Positions 16,148 through 25,296 of a stretch of DNA of 64,000 nt are shown here, in pieces. Source of the DNA: Anaerosolibacter carboniphilus (GTDB lineage Bacteria; Bacillota; Clostridia; Peptostreptococcales; Thermotaleaceae); assembly GCF_014205875.1 (NCBI RefSeq), contig NZ_JACHEN010000028.1, forward strand, positions 1-64,000, written 5' to 3'. How positions within the stretch are numbered: position 1 is the stretch's first letter; every line of letters begins with the position of its first letter. The notes beneath the pieces were generated by a model, which was given only the letters and a program-made list of their open reading frames with translations, searched no databases and was not told the DNA's origin. Made by a program: the position numbers and the translations under genes.

Positions 16148-16672
16148 ATGAATTTATTGGAAGTAGCATATGATTCTTTTAAACCCTTTATAAATGGTGA
16201 AAAGAAACCATTAAATGTAATGGAAGTTTCAAATTTATGGTTTTACCTTGCTATATGTAATAATACATTGCGAAACGAAGAACTGGCCTATAATACTGCT
16301 CAAAACAGTGAACTTAAAAAAATACTAAAGGATGCAAGGGATATACATAAATCAGCTGCTGAAGAGATCAATAAGCTGCTTAAATCGGAAGGTGTCCCAT
16401 TACCAGAAGATACGCCAGAGAAGCCTGATATTGTAATCAAGAATATACCCGAAGGTGCAAAACTAAATGATGAGGAAATTGCTAACTTAATGTCTTTTAA
16501 TCTTCTTCTGGGAATTAACTATGCTTCAAGGAATTTAACCGAATCGATTCGTCCAGATGTAGGATATGTATTCTTTAAAGTAATCATAAAAAAAGTCTTA
16601 CTTGGTATAACACTTAAAGATCTTATGCAGAAACATAACTGGCTTCGCACGCCTCCTCCTTATAAAGCATAG
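16148..16672 (+). CDS. DUF3231-family protein
   Basis: 174 residues, mostly helical, resembling a single repeat of the DUF3231 family, which in Bacillus often has two repeats of this size. Typical motifs are EVSNLWFYLAICN near residue 25, LLKSEGVPLPEDTPEKPDI in the middle and the C-terminal LMQKHNWLRTPPPY. The fold is a ferritin-like or CotF-like helix bundle; function is unknown. I chose the ATG at 16148 because AGGTGG is eight bases before it; the in-frame GTG at 16136 is part of that site. Own terminator follows. Confidence 0.8.
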   Translation: MNLLEVAYDSFKPFINGEKKPLNVMEVSNLWFYLAICNNTLRNEELAYNTAQNSELKKILKDARDIHKSAAEEINKLLKSEGVPLPEDTPEKPDIVIKNIPEGAKLNDEEIANLMSFNLLLGINYASRNLTESIRPDVGYVFFKVIIKKVLLGITLKDLMQKHNWLRTPPPYKA

Positions 16673-16751
16673 CAGAAATTAATGGTTTGAATGATAAATA
16701 TAAAATGATATTTCGTTTGATTTTAATGTTGCAAAATATACATTTAGTAAT

Positions 16752-16783
16752 TAAGGACAGGAAATTCCCTGTCCTTATTTTAT
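16752..16783 (+). terminator. Terminator after the DUF3231 gene
   Basis: Stem TAAGGACAGG / CCTGTCCTTA (16752-16761, 16768-16777) followed by TTTTATT. Confidence 0.88.
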
Positions 16784-16959
16784 TGCCCTAAATGAAAATT
16801 TAATGACGAAGGGGTTCATGGCATAATTATGCCCAACCAAAAACTACTAAAATATTTAACTTTACTAATGCTCCTTTATATAAAGCGATGTTCACAACAA
16901 AAATTTTTTGGGATGCCAATAAAATCACATCCCTGCTTAACTAAAAGTATATTGTCTCA

Positions 16960-18435
16960 TTAGGTCCCACAAAAGGTTCGGTAAGGACGGGTTGATATCG
17001 CAGGCAGCGTAGCGTAGTCAGCCTGTTCAGGTGAGTGGGCGTAAGGCCGTGAAAGAACATCCAGAAGCCGCTCCATTACATTGTAGTCTCCTTGTTTCAC
17101 TGCGGCTTCTAATGCCTCTTCTACTCGGTGGTTGCGAGGAATTAGCGCGGGATTACTGTTCCGCATCAACTGATGCGAGGAGGCTTTTGATTCCTGCTGT
17201 CTACCTAGTCTCGCCTGCCACTGTTCATGCCACTGAGCAAATTCCGTGGTGCCAAAAAGGACCGTATCCTCAGACTTATCAAAAGTCAATGCACGGAAGG
17301 TATTAGTATAGTCCGCATGATACTTCTGCATCATACTGAGAAGGTCTTCAATAAGGGATTCATCCTGTAGCTCTTCATTAAATATTCCTAGTTTTGCTCT
17401 CATTCCCGCTAGCCAATTACAGTGATACAACTCAGTAAAATCTGAAATCGCATCCTGAGCCAGCTTGACAGCCTGCGCCTCGTTGGCATGCAGTAGCGGC
17501 AATAGGGTTTCAGCAAATCTCGCGAGATTCCAAGCAGCAATGTACGGCTGGTTACCATAGGCATAGCGGCCATGGATGTCAATAGAACTGAACACCGTTG
17601 CAGGGTCATAAGCATCCATAAAGGCGCATGGACCATAATCAATGGTTTCTCCACTAATTGTCATGTTGTCGGTATTCATCACCCCGTGAATAAAGCCAAC
17701 GAGTTGCCATTTGGCAATCAGCACAGCCTGACGCTTAATCACTTCCTGAAGTAGGAAAAGATAGCGGTTCTCAACAGCATCAACATCTGGAAAATGCCTT
17801 TGCAGTGTGTAATCAGCCAGGGTTCGGAGATCCTCAACACTACCCCGTTTTGAAACGTATTGAAAGGTGCCGATACGCAGATGACTGGCAGCTACGCGGG
17901 TCAGAATTGCACCAACTTCCTCGGTTTCACGGATTACTGACTCGCCGGTTGTCACCACCGCTAAGCTTCGGGTAGTAGCAATATCCAGCGCATACATTGC
18001 TTCGCTGATGATATATTCCCGAAGCATCGGTCCAAGTGCCGCTCGGCCATCGCCCCCGCGGGAATATGGCGTTCTACCTGAACCCTTGAGCTGAATATCA
18101 AAGCGTTCACCTGAAGGCGTGATCTGTTCCCCAATCAGCAGAGCTCTACCGTCCCCTAACATCGTAAAATGCCCGAATTGATGGCCCGCATAAGCTTGAG
18201 CAAGGGGCAAAGCACCTTCGGGAATCTGGTTGCCGGCAAGCATCGCTACGCCATCATTGCTTTGCAGTGCTTGGACGTTTAACCCCAGCGATGTTACCAA
18301 GGGATGATTGAGAATGATCAACTTCGGTGATCGTACAGGAGTTGGATTGAAGCTGGTAAAAAATGATTTCGGCAGACGGGCATAACTGTTGTCTAGGTTC
18401 CATCCTGTTTCTATTATTGCTTTTCTCTCTGTCAT
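16960..18435 (-). CDS. selO: SelO/YdiU protein adenylyltransferase (AMPylase)
   Basis: 491 residues, the full length of bacterial SelO. This pseudokinase transfers AMP from ATP to Ser/Thr/Tyr side chains of proteins. Visible signatures are [32 protein letters not shown] (nucleotide site), [20 protein letters not shown] and the catalytic stretch [20 protein letters not shown] with the metal-binding N and D residues. It ends in CGT, the position of the C-terminal Cys/Sec in the family. The start follows AAAGGAGA. Base composition is clearly richer in G and C than all neighbours, and codon choice (GCG, CTG, CGC) differs, which suggests recent acquisition. It stands alone. Confidence 0.93.
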   Translation of the reverse strand: MTERKAIIETGWNLDNSYARLPKSFFTSFNPTPVRSPKLIILNHPLVTSLGLNVQALQSNDGVAMLAGNQIPEGALPLAQAYAGHQFGHFTMLGDGRALLIGEQITPSGERFDIQLKGSGRTPYSRGGDGRAALGPMLREYIISEAMYALDIATTRSLAVVTTGESVIRETEEVGAILTRVAASHLRIGTFQYVSKRGSVEDLRTLADYTLQRHFPDVDAVENRYLFLLQEVIKRQAVLIAKWQLVGFIHGVMNTDNMTISGETIDYGPCAFMDAYDPATVFSSIDIHGRYAYGNQPYIAAWNLARFAETLLPLLHANEAQAVKLAQDAISDFTELYHCNWLAGMRAKLGIFNEELQDESLIEDLLSMMQKYHADYTNTFRALTFDKSEDTVLFGTTEFAQWHEQWQARLGRQQESKASSHQLMRNSNPALIPRNHRVEEALEAAVKQGDYNVMERLLDVLSRPYAHSPEQADYATLPAISTRPYRTFCGT

Positions 18436-18750
18436 CGTATCTCCTTTCCTTCTTCTATCTTTTTTGTATCCTAGCTTTTTCTTTTACATAAGACAAAATC
18501 ATAGACATTCTATGATATTTTTAGTTGTCTATTTTCTATTCCAACACAATCCAGTCCCTTTTATTGTCTGCTTCTGTCAATTTATTATACCCTTCCCACA
18601 CGTAGGCGCCCTTTGAATATTTTTTACTTTGTGCTGAAATTACAAACGTTAGGCATAAAAGGTTCCCGGGGACGATTAATTCCGATCTTGCTTATTCTTA
18701 TGAAATTCATGCCACTTCACCTTGAATATTGTGAAAACAAATAAAATATC
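18436..18750. other. Spacer between selO and valS
   Basis: No gene is seen. The first part (18436-18600) is the upstream region of selO. The stretch 18590-18700 is slightly GC-richer, like selO, and may be part of the same acquired segment. Confidence 0.3.
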
Positions 18751-18794
18751 CTTAAAAATAAAACCCGGCCAAGATAACATTCACCTCGACCGGT
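18751..18794 (-). terminator. Terminator after valS
   Basis: Minus strand: stem ACCGGTCGAG / CTTGGCCGGGT with one bulge, then TTTTATTTTTAAGG, 25 bases past the stop. Confidence 0.75.
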
Positions 18795-18819
18795 ATACAT
18801 ACTTTTCTATTCTCCCTAT

Positions 18820-21186
18820 TTATGAAATTATTTTTATTCCATTAGCGCTGCAGCAAGCCTTTATATCACAAATAGTTTGTCTAAACATCTCAACAAATCT
18901 GGTGTCAGACTTAATAATCACCTCATCTATTTCTGTTTTCATCGATAAAGCATTTTCTGATTTATATTTTCTTGTCTCAGCAATAACGGCCTTTAGCTGA
19001 TCTCCAAACACAATAATTTCATTATCTATAAAAGCTACATTTTCCCAACAAGATTTATGCAAAGAAATGTTATCTTCAATTCTTCTAAAAAATTCTTGAT
19101 AAATATATTCCGTTATATGTGGGACATAAATGGCATATAGCTTTAGAATATTAAGCATGCAATAGTATAGAGCATGTTGTGCTGATTGACGCTCCTTATA
19201 TCCACGTTTTTCAGGTTGATATAAACGTTCTTTAACGATTTCAAGGTAATTGTCGCACATGTCTTTCCAGAAAAAATCATCTACCTCATGTCTTGCTGAT
19301 CCAATTTCATACTGATTAAGAAGCCTTGTCACTTCAAATACAGTCTGCTTACACCGCTCAATGATCCACCTGTCAACAGGCATTAAATCTATATCAGCAC
19401 CAAGGTCAATATCATGCAAATGAGATATTGCAAATTTTGATGCATTCCATAGCTTAGTAATAAATCTCTTAGCAATACCCAATTCTTCTATAGAGAAAAA
19501 TGTATCTGTACCAAGCTTGGAACTAGCAGCCCAATACCTTATAACATCCGCAGAGTGCTTTTCAATGAGAACAGACGGTGACAGTTCAGAATTACTCTTT
19601 GATTTACTGATTTTTTCTCCTTTTTTTGCTAGAACAAATCCGCAGATCATTATATCCTTCCAAGGAATTTCACCAGTATGATAAAGACTTTTAACGATCG
19701 TGTAAAACGCCCATGTACGGATAATTTCATGAGCCTGTGTTCTCATGCTCATTGGCAGAAGCTTGCTGGATATATCATTCTCCTCACGCCATTTTCCATT
19801 TATTTGTGGTGTAACTGATGAAGTCGCCCATGTATCAAATACAGAACTTTCAGATATGAATTCATTACATCCACAAGAGCAAGGCTTATTTGGGTTTGTT
19901 TCCAGAGGATTTATAGGCAGCATCTCTTCACTTGCAAGTATGACCTTACTGCATTGTTTACAATACCATATTGGAATAGGAACACCAAAGTAACGCTGAC
20001 GGGATATGCACCAGTCCCACTTAAGATTTTCAACCCATAACGTGTATCTGTTCTTCATATAAGCAGGATACCAGTTAATTTTATCAGCAGCTTTTAAAAA
20101 CAATTCTTTGTTTGAAAGAATATCAATATACCATTGTTTTGATGGTATAATTTCTATTTCTTTTCCGCACCGTTCATGGACTGCAACAGTATGCGTTATA
20201 TTCTTCGAATCTATAAGCATTCCATTATCTGAAAGAAGTTTGATAATTTGTTTTCTAGCCGCTATAACCTTTAGCCCTCCAATAAACGGAACACTTTCAT
20301 CTATAGTCCCATCGGATAGAATCACTTTCCTATAAGGTAGATTATGTGTTTCATACCATTTAACATCTGTACTGTCACCGAAAGTGGCGCACATAACAAC
20401 ACCTGTACCTTTTTCTATGCTAACCTTCTCATCAGAAAGTATAGGAATAGGGTAATTGTATAAGGGCACAATCGCACTTTTACCAACATACTCCTTATAT
20501 CTATCATCGTCTGGATTTACAAATAAACAAACACATCCATACAGCAGTTCCGGTCTTGTTGTGGCAACCATTAGCTTTTCTCCATCTACCTTAAATTCAA
20601 TATAATTAAAAGTAGTGTCTTTATCAATAGTTTCCAATTCAGCTTGGGCTATTGATGTCTGGCATTCTGTACACCATAAAACTGGTGACTCTTTCATATA
20701 TGCCTTTCCATCTTCTAAAAGTCTTATAAAAGATTTCTGGGATATCCGTTGAACCATGGGATTAATTGTTTCATACTGTAATGACCAGTCAACAGAAAAG
20801 CCCAAACTCTGCCATAAATCTTTAAATTCTTTTTCATATCTTTCAGTAGTAGTAATACATTTCGTAATAAATTCACTTCTAGGCAAGTTCTTAGCAATGA
20901 TACCCTCATCTTTTTCTACAAGTCTCTCTGTGGGAAGACCATTATCGTCAAACCCAAAGGGATAAAAGACATTGAAGCCTTGCATACGCTTAAATCGTGC
21001 AATCATTTCTGCTTGCGTATAAGAGAATATGTGTCCAATGTGCAAACTACCACTTACTGTTGGTGGCGGTGTATCAATAGAATAGATTTTATTTTGACTA
21101 TCCATATCAAAACGATAAATACTATTCTCTTTCCAAAAGTTTTGCATCTCTTTTTCTACCTGTTTGAAATCATAATTTTTCTGCAT
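18820..21186 (-). CDS. valS: Valyl-tRNA synthetase, archaeal-type
   Basis: 788 residues, a class Ia synthetase that charges tRNA-Val. HIGH is at 49-52 (SGSLHIGHIFSYT) and the KMSKS-type loop KISKS at 525-529. The editing domain is at about 190-340 (MVATTRPELLYG), followed by the WCISRQRYFGVPIPIW segment (392-407). Zinc-type cysteines are at 409, 412, 436, 438 and 440, and the anticodon-binding helices follow about 615. The sequence is of the shorter archaeal-like ValRS type and lacks the C-terminal coiled-coil arm of usual bacterial ValRS (about 880 residues). The start at 21186 follows AGGAGG. A T-box leader upstream shows control by uncharged tRNA. A second, standard valS may exist elsewhere. 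Confidence 0.92.
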   Translation of the reverse strand: MQKNYDFKQVEKEMQNFWKENSIYRFDMDSQNKIYSIDTPPPTVSGSLHIGHIFSYTQAEMIARFKRMQGFNVFYPFGFDDNGLPTERLVEKDEGIIAKNLPRSEFITKCITTTERYEKEFKDLWQSLGFSVDWSLQYETINPMVQRISQKSFIRLLEDGKAYMKESPVLWCTECQTSIAQAELETIDKDTTFNYIEFKVDGEKLMVATTRPELLYGCVCLFVNPDDDRYKEYVGKSAIVPLYNYPIPILSDEKVSIEKGTGVVMCATFGDSTDVKWYETHNLPYRKVILSDGTIDESVPFIGGLKVIAARKQIIKLLSDNGMLIDSKNITHTVAVHERCGKEIEIIPSKQWYIDILSNKELFLKAADKINWYPAYMKNRYTLWVENLKWDWCISRQRYFGVPIPIWYCKQCSKVILASEEMLPINPLETNPNKPCSCGCNEFISESSVFDTWATSSVTPQINGKWREENDISSKLLPMSMRTQAHEIIRTWAFYTIVKSLYHTGEIPWKDIMICGFVLAKKGEKISKSKSNSELSPSVLIEKHSADVIRYWAASSKLGTDTFFSIEELGIAKRFITKLWNASKFAISHLHDIDLGADIDLMPVDRWIIERCKQTVFEVTRLLNQYEIGSARHEVDDFFWKDMCDNYLEIVKERLYQPEKRGYKERQSAQHALYYCMLNILKLYAIYVPHITEYIYQEFFRRIEDNISLHKSCWENVAFIDNEIIVFGDQLKAVIAETRKYKSENALSMKTEIDEVIIKSDTRFVEMFRQTICDIKACCSANGIKIIS

Positions 21187-21204
21187 GGTAGCACCTCCTA
21201 AAAT

Positions 21205-21535
21205 TTTACGAACACAAAACAAAAAGTCCGCCTAAAGCTTTCTTATGTTTAGCTCAGGGCGAACTGTATGCGTCCGTGGTACCACCTAAATTCAGATATG
21301 ACTATCTGCACTCTGCCAATACGGGATAGATTCTTATTTTAAATCATCCGATATCCTTTCCTTTTAACGGTGGAAATTTCCGGTGAAGTCTACTCAGATC
21401 GTATCTTTTCGGTTCACAGCTCAAAGGCTACTTCCATACTTCCGTCACGAAGATTTTCACCAACCATCTTCTCTCTGTGCTTCGGGTGAGTATGTACTCC
21501 TCCTTGTCAACGCCATTTTGTTTGTGTTCGTTTAT
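21205..21535 (-). promoter_or_regulatory. T-box riboswitch leader of valS
   Basis: A leader of about 325 bases on the minus strand. The conserved T-box AGGTGGTACCACGG is at 21274-21287. It precedes a terminator stem GTTCGCC / GGCGGAC followed by TTTTTGTTTT (21221-21264), and the T-box can form the competing antiterminator. The distal stem I contains AGAGAGAAGATGG and GGTTGGTG. A GTG followed by A in GAGCTGTGAACC (about 21409-21420) fits a valine specifier codon, though this needs folding to confirm. It is expected to open valS when tRNA-Val is uncharged. Confidence 0.9.
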
Positions 21536-21538
21536 ATT

Positions 21539-21567
21539 ATTATAGTTTACTATTCTCAAAAAATCAA
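21539..21567 (-). promoter_or_regulatory. Promoter of the T-box-valS transcript
   Basis: Minus strand: -35 TTGATT (21562-21567), 17-base spacer, -10 TATAAT (21539-21544). Confidence 0.85.
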
Positions 21568-21687
21568 CAAATATTCAGATACTTCCCCTACTTCAGTAAA
21601 TTTATATTATTCATGTTCTGCCTTAGCGAGTTCAATCTCTAAAAACCAATGTATCCCTCTAAACGTATTATCATTATCTAGTTATGT

Positions 21688-21732
21688 AAAACATAATAGG
21701 GCTCCCAACGCATAATGGAAGCCCTATTATGT
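21688..21732 (-). terminator. Terminator after the beta-helix/TPR gene
   Basis: Perfect 13-base stem ACATAATAGGGCT / AGCCCTATTATGT (21691-21703, 21720-21732), seven bases past the stop at 21740, followed on the minus strand by TTTAC. Confidence 0.8.
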
Positions 21733-21739
21733 TATTATC

Positions 21740-23671
21740 CTATTTTAGACTGATCAATATCTGCTTAAGTAGATCTCTAAATTCATCAGTATTCTTAATA
21801 CGATCAAATGCCTCATCAATCATAGCTAGATTTTTGTATCTTTCATCAAAGCTAATTACTTTCTTTAAGTTATCTATAGCTTCAGGAAGATTATTTAACA
21901 TAGCATAACAACGACTTTTTCCATAAATGCTACTTATAAGCTGTGGTTCAATAGCCAAACTTTTATCATAGTTTTTAATAGCTTCATCGTATTTACCTAG
22001 TTCGGCTAAAAGACTCGCCAAATAATAGTATGCATATGAATCTTCCGGATCAAGCTGAATATATTTTTGAAAAGATGCCTGAGCTTCTTCATATTTGCCT
22101 AAGGCAATCAAAGCTTTACCTTTTCCATAATAAGAAAATTTCACACTAGCATCCAGTTGTATAGCTTTGTTATAGCTTTCAATGGCTTCCGTGTATCTTT
22201 CTAGCCCAAGTAAAGCATTTCCTTTATTAATATAGGGTGGTACATCATTAGGTTCTAACGCTATCGATCTATTGCAAGACTCTAAAGCCTCCTCAAATCT
22301 ATATAGATCAACTAACACCCAACCTTTGTTGTTATGTGCAGCATCGTTATTAGGATCAAAGCTTATTGCCTTGTTATAATATTCTAGAGCTTTTTGATAA
22401 TCTCCGTCTAACTGTAATCTGTATCCCATTTCATTATACATATATGCGCTTATTTTGTTAGAATCAAACTTGTTATCCTTAAAAGCACTGTCTTCTAAAA
22501 TCATTGAACTTATTTTTTGAATGTAATTAGGAATATCATTATCGATTACACTTGAATTCATTAATACCACATTTTTGCTATTGTCAACATAAAACAAAAA
22601 TGATTTCTCATCCTCTTTTGATATAGTTTTATTATTAGAAATGTTGCATTTATCAAAAACGATATTTGAGCTTCTTGTTAAATCAATAAATCTCCAGCTA
22701 CCTTCATTCTCATTAAATGTACTATTTGTAAATGCAATATTTTGTGAATCGTATATGGACATAATTGCTTCTGAACAATCAGTAATAATAGAGTCATTAA
22801 ATAATAATTCACTCACATTAAACAATGTTAATCCTTGGGTTCCGCAACCAAAAAGCCTTGATTTTACAATATTTATTTTATCAGAATCTTTAAACAGGAG
22901 CACCCCTCCAGAGCATTGCCCCTTATCAGGTGTATGCCCTGCGTTTATATTAATGATATTAATATTATTACTGTTTTCAAATATAAGTACATCAGCATAT
23001 CTAGATTCGGTTACTATGTTTGATAGGGTTTTTTCTATTCCTTCAATGGTAAGATTGCTTACATTTTGAATAATTAACTCTTTTCCGTCAGTTTCTTTAT
23101 CCCATCTCACATATCTATTCTGCTCATACTCTTTTTTAGGTTCTGACAGGTTATACTCGCTGTTTTTCAAAATTATTTTTCTATTTGGTCCAATAGCTTT
23201 AATCAGTTCATTCACATCGCTGACTTCGATAACTTGATACTCCTCACTCTCCATTGAAATCGAAACGATTTTGTTTATCCCATCCCATTCAACATTTGCG
23301 CCGATACTTTCTGCTATAAATCTCAAAGGAATGAGCGTCCTGCCTCCATTTATTGTCGCTGGAACATCCAGTGAAACACTTCTATTATTCTTTATAGCTG
23401 ACTTATTTCCTATAGGTAATTTTATCGTCAGTTCATCTTTTGTTCCTATTACCGTTTTTGTTGTCTCATCCCATCCTACTTGTATCCCTAATGCCTCAAA
23501 AACTGCCCTTACAGGCACTATTACCCTATTATTCACTATGGTAGGCTGCACATCAAGCTGAATTAACTCATTATTAACCTTTACTTGAATACCCTCATTT
23601 CCTGCAACAGCCAATAGTGGATTTAATACACACACTAATATTATAACTAGTGCTAAAACTAATTTTTTCAT
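21740..23671 (-). CDS. Secreted copper-amine-oxidase-N / parallel beta-helix / TPR protein
   Basis: 643 residues in four parts. A signal peptide covers 1-23. A Cu-amine-oxidase-N1 domain covers about 30-135, with the repeats PTIVNNRVIVPVRAVFEALG and PATINGGRTLIPLRFIAESI. A right-handed parallel beta-helix covers about 180-390 and is rich in NI/NV/DS turns (NINIININAGHTPDKGQ, NVVLMNSSVIDND). About six TPR repeats cover about 400-620 (YNKAISFDPNNDAAHNNKGW and similar). The product is probably exported and surface-bound, with the helix and TPRs serving as carbohydrate- or protein-contact surfaces. This domain combination is unusual. Monocistronic with a strong terminator; the GGAGG-type site is in front of the ATG. 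Confidence 0.82.
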   Translation of the reverse strand: MKKLVLALVIILVCVLNPLLAVAGNEGIQVKVNNELIQLDVQPTIVNNRVIVPVRAVFEALGIQVGWDETTKTVIGTKDELTIKLPIGNKSAIKNNRSVSLDVPATINGGRTLIPLRFIAESIGANVEWDGINKIVSISMESEEYQVIEVSDVNELIKAIGPNRKIILKNSEYNLSEPKKEYEQNRYVRWDKETDGKELIIQNVSNLTIEGIEKTLSNIVTESRYADVLIFENSNNINIININAGHTPDKGQCSGGVLLFKDSDKINIVKSRLFGCGTQGLTLFNVSELLFNDSIITDCSEAIMSIYDSQNIAFTNSTFNENEGSWRFIDLTRSSNIVFDKCNISNNKTISKEDEKSFLFYVDNSKNVVLMNSSVIDNDIPNYIQKISSMILEDSAFKDNKFDSNKISAYMYNEMGYRLQLDGDYQKALEYYNKAISFDPNNDAAHNNKGWVLVDLYRFEEALESCNRSIALEPNDVPPYINKGNALLGLERYTEAIESYNKAIQLDASVKFSYYGKGKALIALGKYEEAQASFQKYIQLDPEDSYAYYYLASLLAELGKYDEAIKNYDKSLAIEPQLISSIYGKSRCYAMLNNLPEAIDNLKKVISFDERYKNLAMIDEAFDRIKNTDEFRDLLKQILISLK

Positions 23672-24075
23672 CCTTTTTCCTCCTACTCGTATAATGATTA
23701 AACTATAATTGCACGATATTGTATTCTATGATTTTCCTGTTTTCCCCTTCATTTTCTGCAATTATAGCAGTTTTTTGAGCCTTTTGACCTATTCAATGAA
23801 AGGAGTTCTATAATAGTTTATTTTTCAACTGTAATGAAACTTTAAAAGGTTGTATTTACAGAATTAAACGCGTTGCTTGTACTATTGCCCTAAATATATT
23901 TTTAGCATTGCTGAATTCTAGAGTATCCTAAGTACGCCTATCTACAATATCACTTTGATTTTATTATTTGGTTTGTCTAAATACATCTATTTTAAAACGC
24001 TTTTTTGCTTTTTTGTGCAACAATTCTCTCAGATAATTGTCTTTAATTGGGAAAAAGATAAAGGGGGAATCATAA
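23672..24075. other. 404-base spacer between divergent secreted-protein genes
   Basis: AT-rich and gene-free. It must hold the promoters of both flanking genes. A TATAAT (about 23764-23769, minus) is visible, without a convincing -35. Confidence 0.35.
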
Positions 24076-24540
24076 ATGAAAAAGAAATCTATTGTACTGT
24101 TAGCTTTATTACTATGCTTAATCTCTCAAAGCTTTTCGTATGCCAATGATATTGTAGAGCTGAAAGGGATCCCGATTAGAATCGGTGATGCAACAATTAA
24201 TCAATCTGCAAGTGCATATGAGTACCTACTTGATTGGGGAAATTATGTTGATTATTATAGTAGTTCTAAGTCTATAGTAGTTACAAGCTATACGCGCTCA
24301 TATACAAAACTCGATAGTATTTATGTAAAAGCTACTCTTCAAAAATACGACACTTCACAAAGTAGATGGATCAATATTACTAGTGGCACAAAAACAAATG
24401 TTAATTCTAGCTATGTTGACTATACTTTTTCTTATACACTATCCCCTGGGAAATATAGGGTATATAGTATTCATAAAACTGTTAAAGGTTCTATAATTGA
24501 AAGTGATACCTCAACTTCTGACACAATCCAAGTATATTAA
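24076..24540 (+). CDS. Small secreted protein of unknown function
   Basis: 154 residues with a clear signal peptide (about 1-23, cleavage after SYA). The rest is a beta-rich, tyrosine- and serine-rich domain (SIVVTSYTRSYTKLDSIYVK, then LSPGKYRVYSIHKTVKGS) that resembles small exported Firmicute proteins of the DUF6147 kind; that link is tentative. The start follows AAAGGGGGAATC. It converges with the anti-sigma gene through a shared perfect hairpin. Its position beside an ECF sigma/anti-sigma pair makes it a candidate target of that sigma factor, by context only. Confidence 0.7.
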   Translation: MKKKSIVLLALLLCLISQSFSYANDIVELKGIPIRIGDATINQSASAYEYLLDWGNYVDYYSSSKSIVVTSYTRSYTKLDSIYVKATLQKYDTSQSRWINITSGTKTNVNSSYVDYTFSYTLSPGKYRVYSIHKTVKGSIIESDTSTSDTIQVY

Positions 24541-24543
24541 GTA

Positions 24544-24583
24544 AATAATAAAAGCAATGAGCTATCTCATTGCTTTTATTATT
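24544..24583. terminator. Shared bidirectional terminator overlapping a gene end
   Basis: Perfect 18-base stem (24544-24561 and 24566-24583) with a CTAT loop. It ends the plus-strand gene at 24540. On the minus strand it is formed by the last codons of the anti-sigma gene (stop at 24562-24564 lies in the loop region). Confidence 0.88.
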
Positions 24584-25296
24584 TCTTTAACTTCACTATC
24601 ACTCATAATATAGTCGGCATCAATAGTATACTTAATCCCGAAATACGACCAAATAATTTTACTGATTTTATCTCCAATACTAATATGTGCTATTTCTATG
24701 TTATCAAATTCTATCGTATCCACCTTGTTATTTTTTGATACATTTATATTAGCTTGGGATTCATCCCCCTCGGAGCCCTGATAGAATATTAAATGTCCAT
24801 TGTCATTAGCATAATTCATTATCAGGGTTATAGGCTTATCATTAAATGATCTAACGATCACACTGCCTTCTCTCTTGAAAGGTAGCTCTCTAATTGTAAA
24901 CCCCATAATATCTTGAGCATCTTCTATATTTATTTCCATTTCGCTTATTGGGTTCTCATTAGAAATTTCATTATTTTCATTGATAGATGAATTATTCTTG
25001 ATTGTTGTTTTCTTATCAAAAAGGTCTATTATTCTCTTTGCAGAACTTGATTTAGTTGCTGTCACCTCGCCTGGAATAAAGAATTCGTAACTCATGAATG
25101 AAATAATAAGAATAGCAGCAGCAACCGCAATTTGAACTATTTTTCTTTTCTTAGTTTCATTTGATCCTTTGATTTTCTTCTCAATCTTAGCCCATTCCCG
25201 TTCAATTTTTACTTCATCAATGATAATTTGATTTAAATCCTCATGCAATGTATCTATAATAATTTCATCAATTCTATCCTTTCTATTCTTTTCCAT
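24562..25296 (-). CDS. Anti-sigma-like membrane protein (DUF4367-type)
   Basis: 244 residues. A cytoplasmic N-terminal part (1-50, helical, with EREWAKIEKKIKG) precedes one membrane span (about 53-72). An extracytoplasmic domain of the DUF4367 kind follows (about 120-242), with SFNDKPITLIMNYANDNGHL and a C-terminal SDSEVKEIIKAM. It overlaps the upstream ECF sigma gene by 14 bases, the usual arrangement for a sigma/anti-sigma pair, so it most likely holds that sigma factor at the membrane. Several clostridial pairs of this type respond to envelope stress. Confidence 0.8.
   Translation of the reverse strand: MEKNRKDRIDEIIIDTLHEDLNQIIIDEVKIEREWAKIEKKIKGSNETKKRKIVQIAVAAAILIISFMSYEFFIPGEVTATKSSSAKRIIDLFDKKTTIKNNSSINENNEISNENPISEMEINIEDAQDIMGFTIRELPFKREGSVIVRSFNDKPITLIMNYANDNGHLIFYQGSEGDESQANINVSKNNKVDTIEFDNIEIAHISIGDKISKIIWSYFGIKYTIDADYIMSDSEVKEIIKAMR

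Noticed and set aside
17031-17754. Open frames antisense and out of frame to selO
   Set aside because: They arise from the high GC of selO; no ribosome-binding site and no protein-like features.
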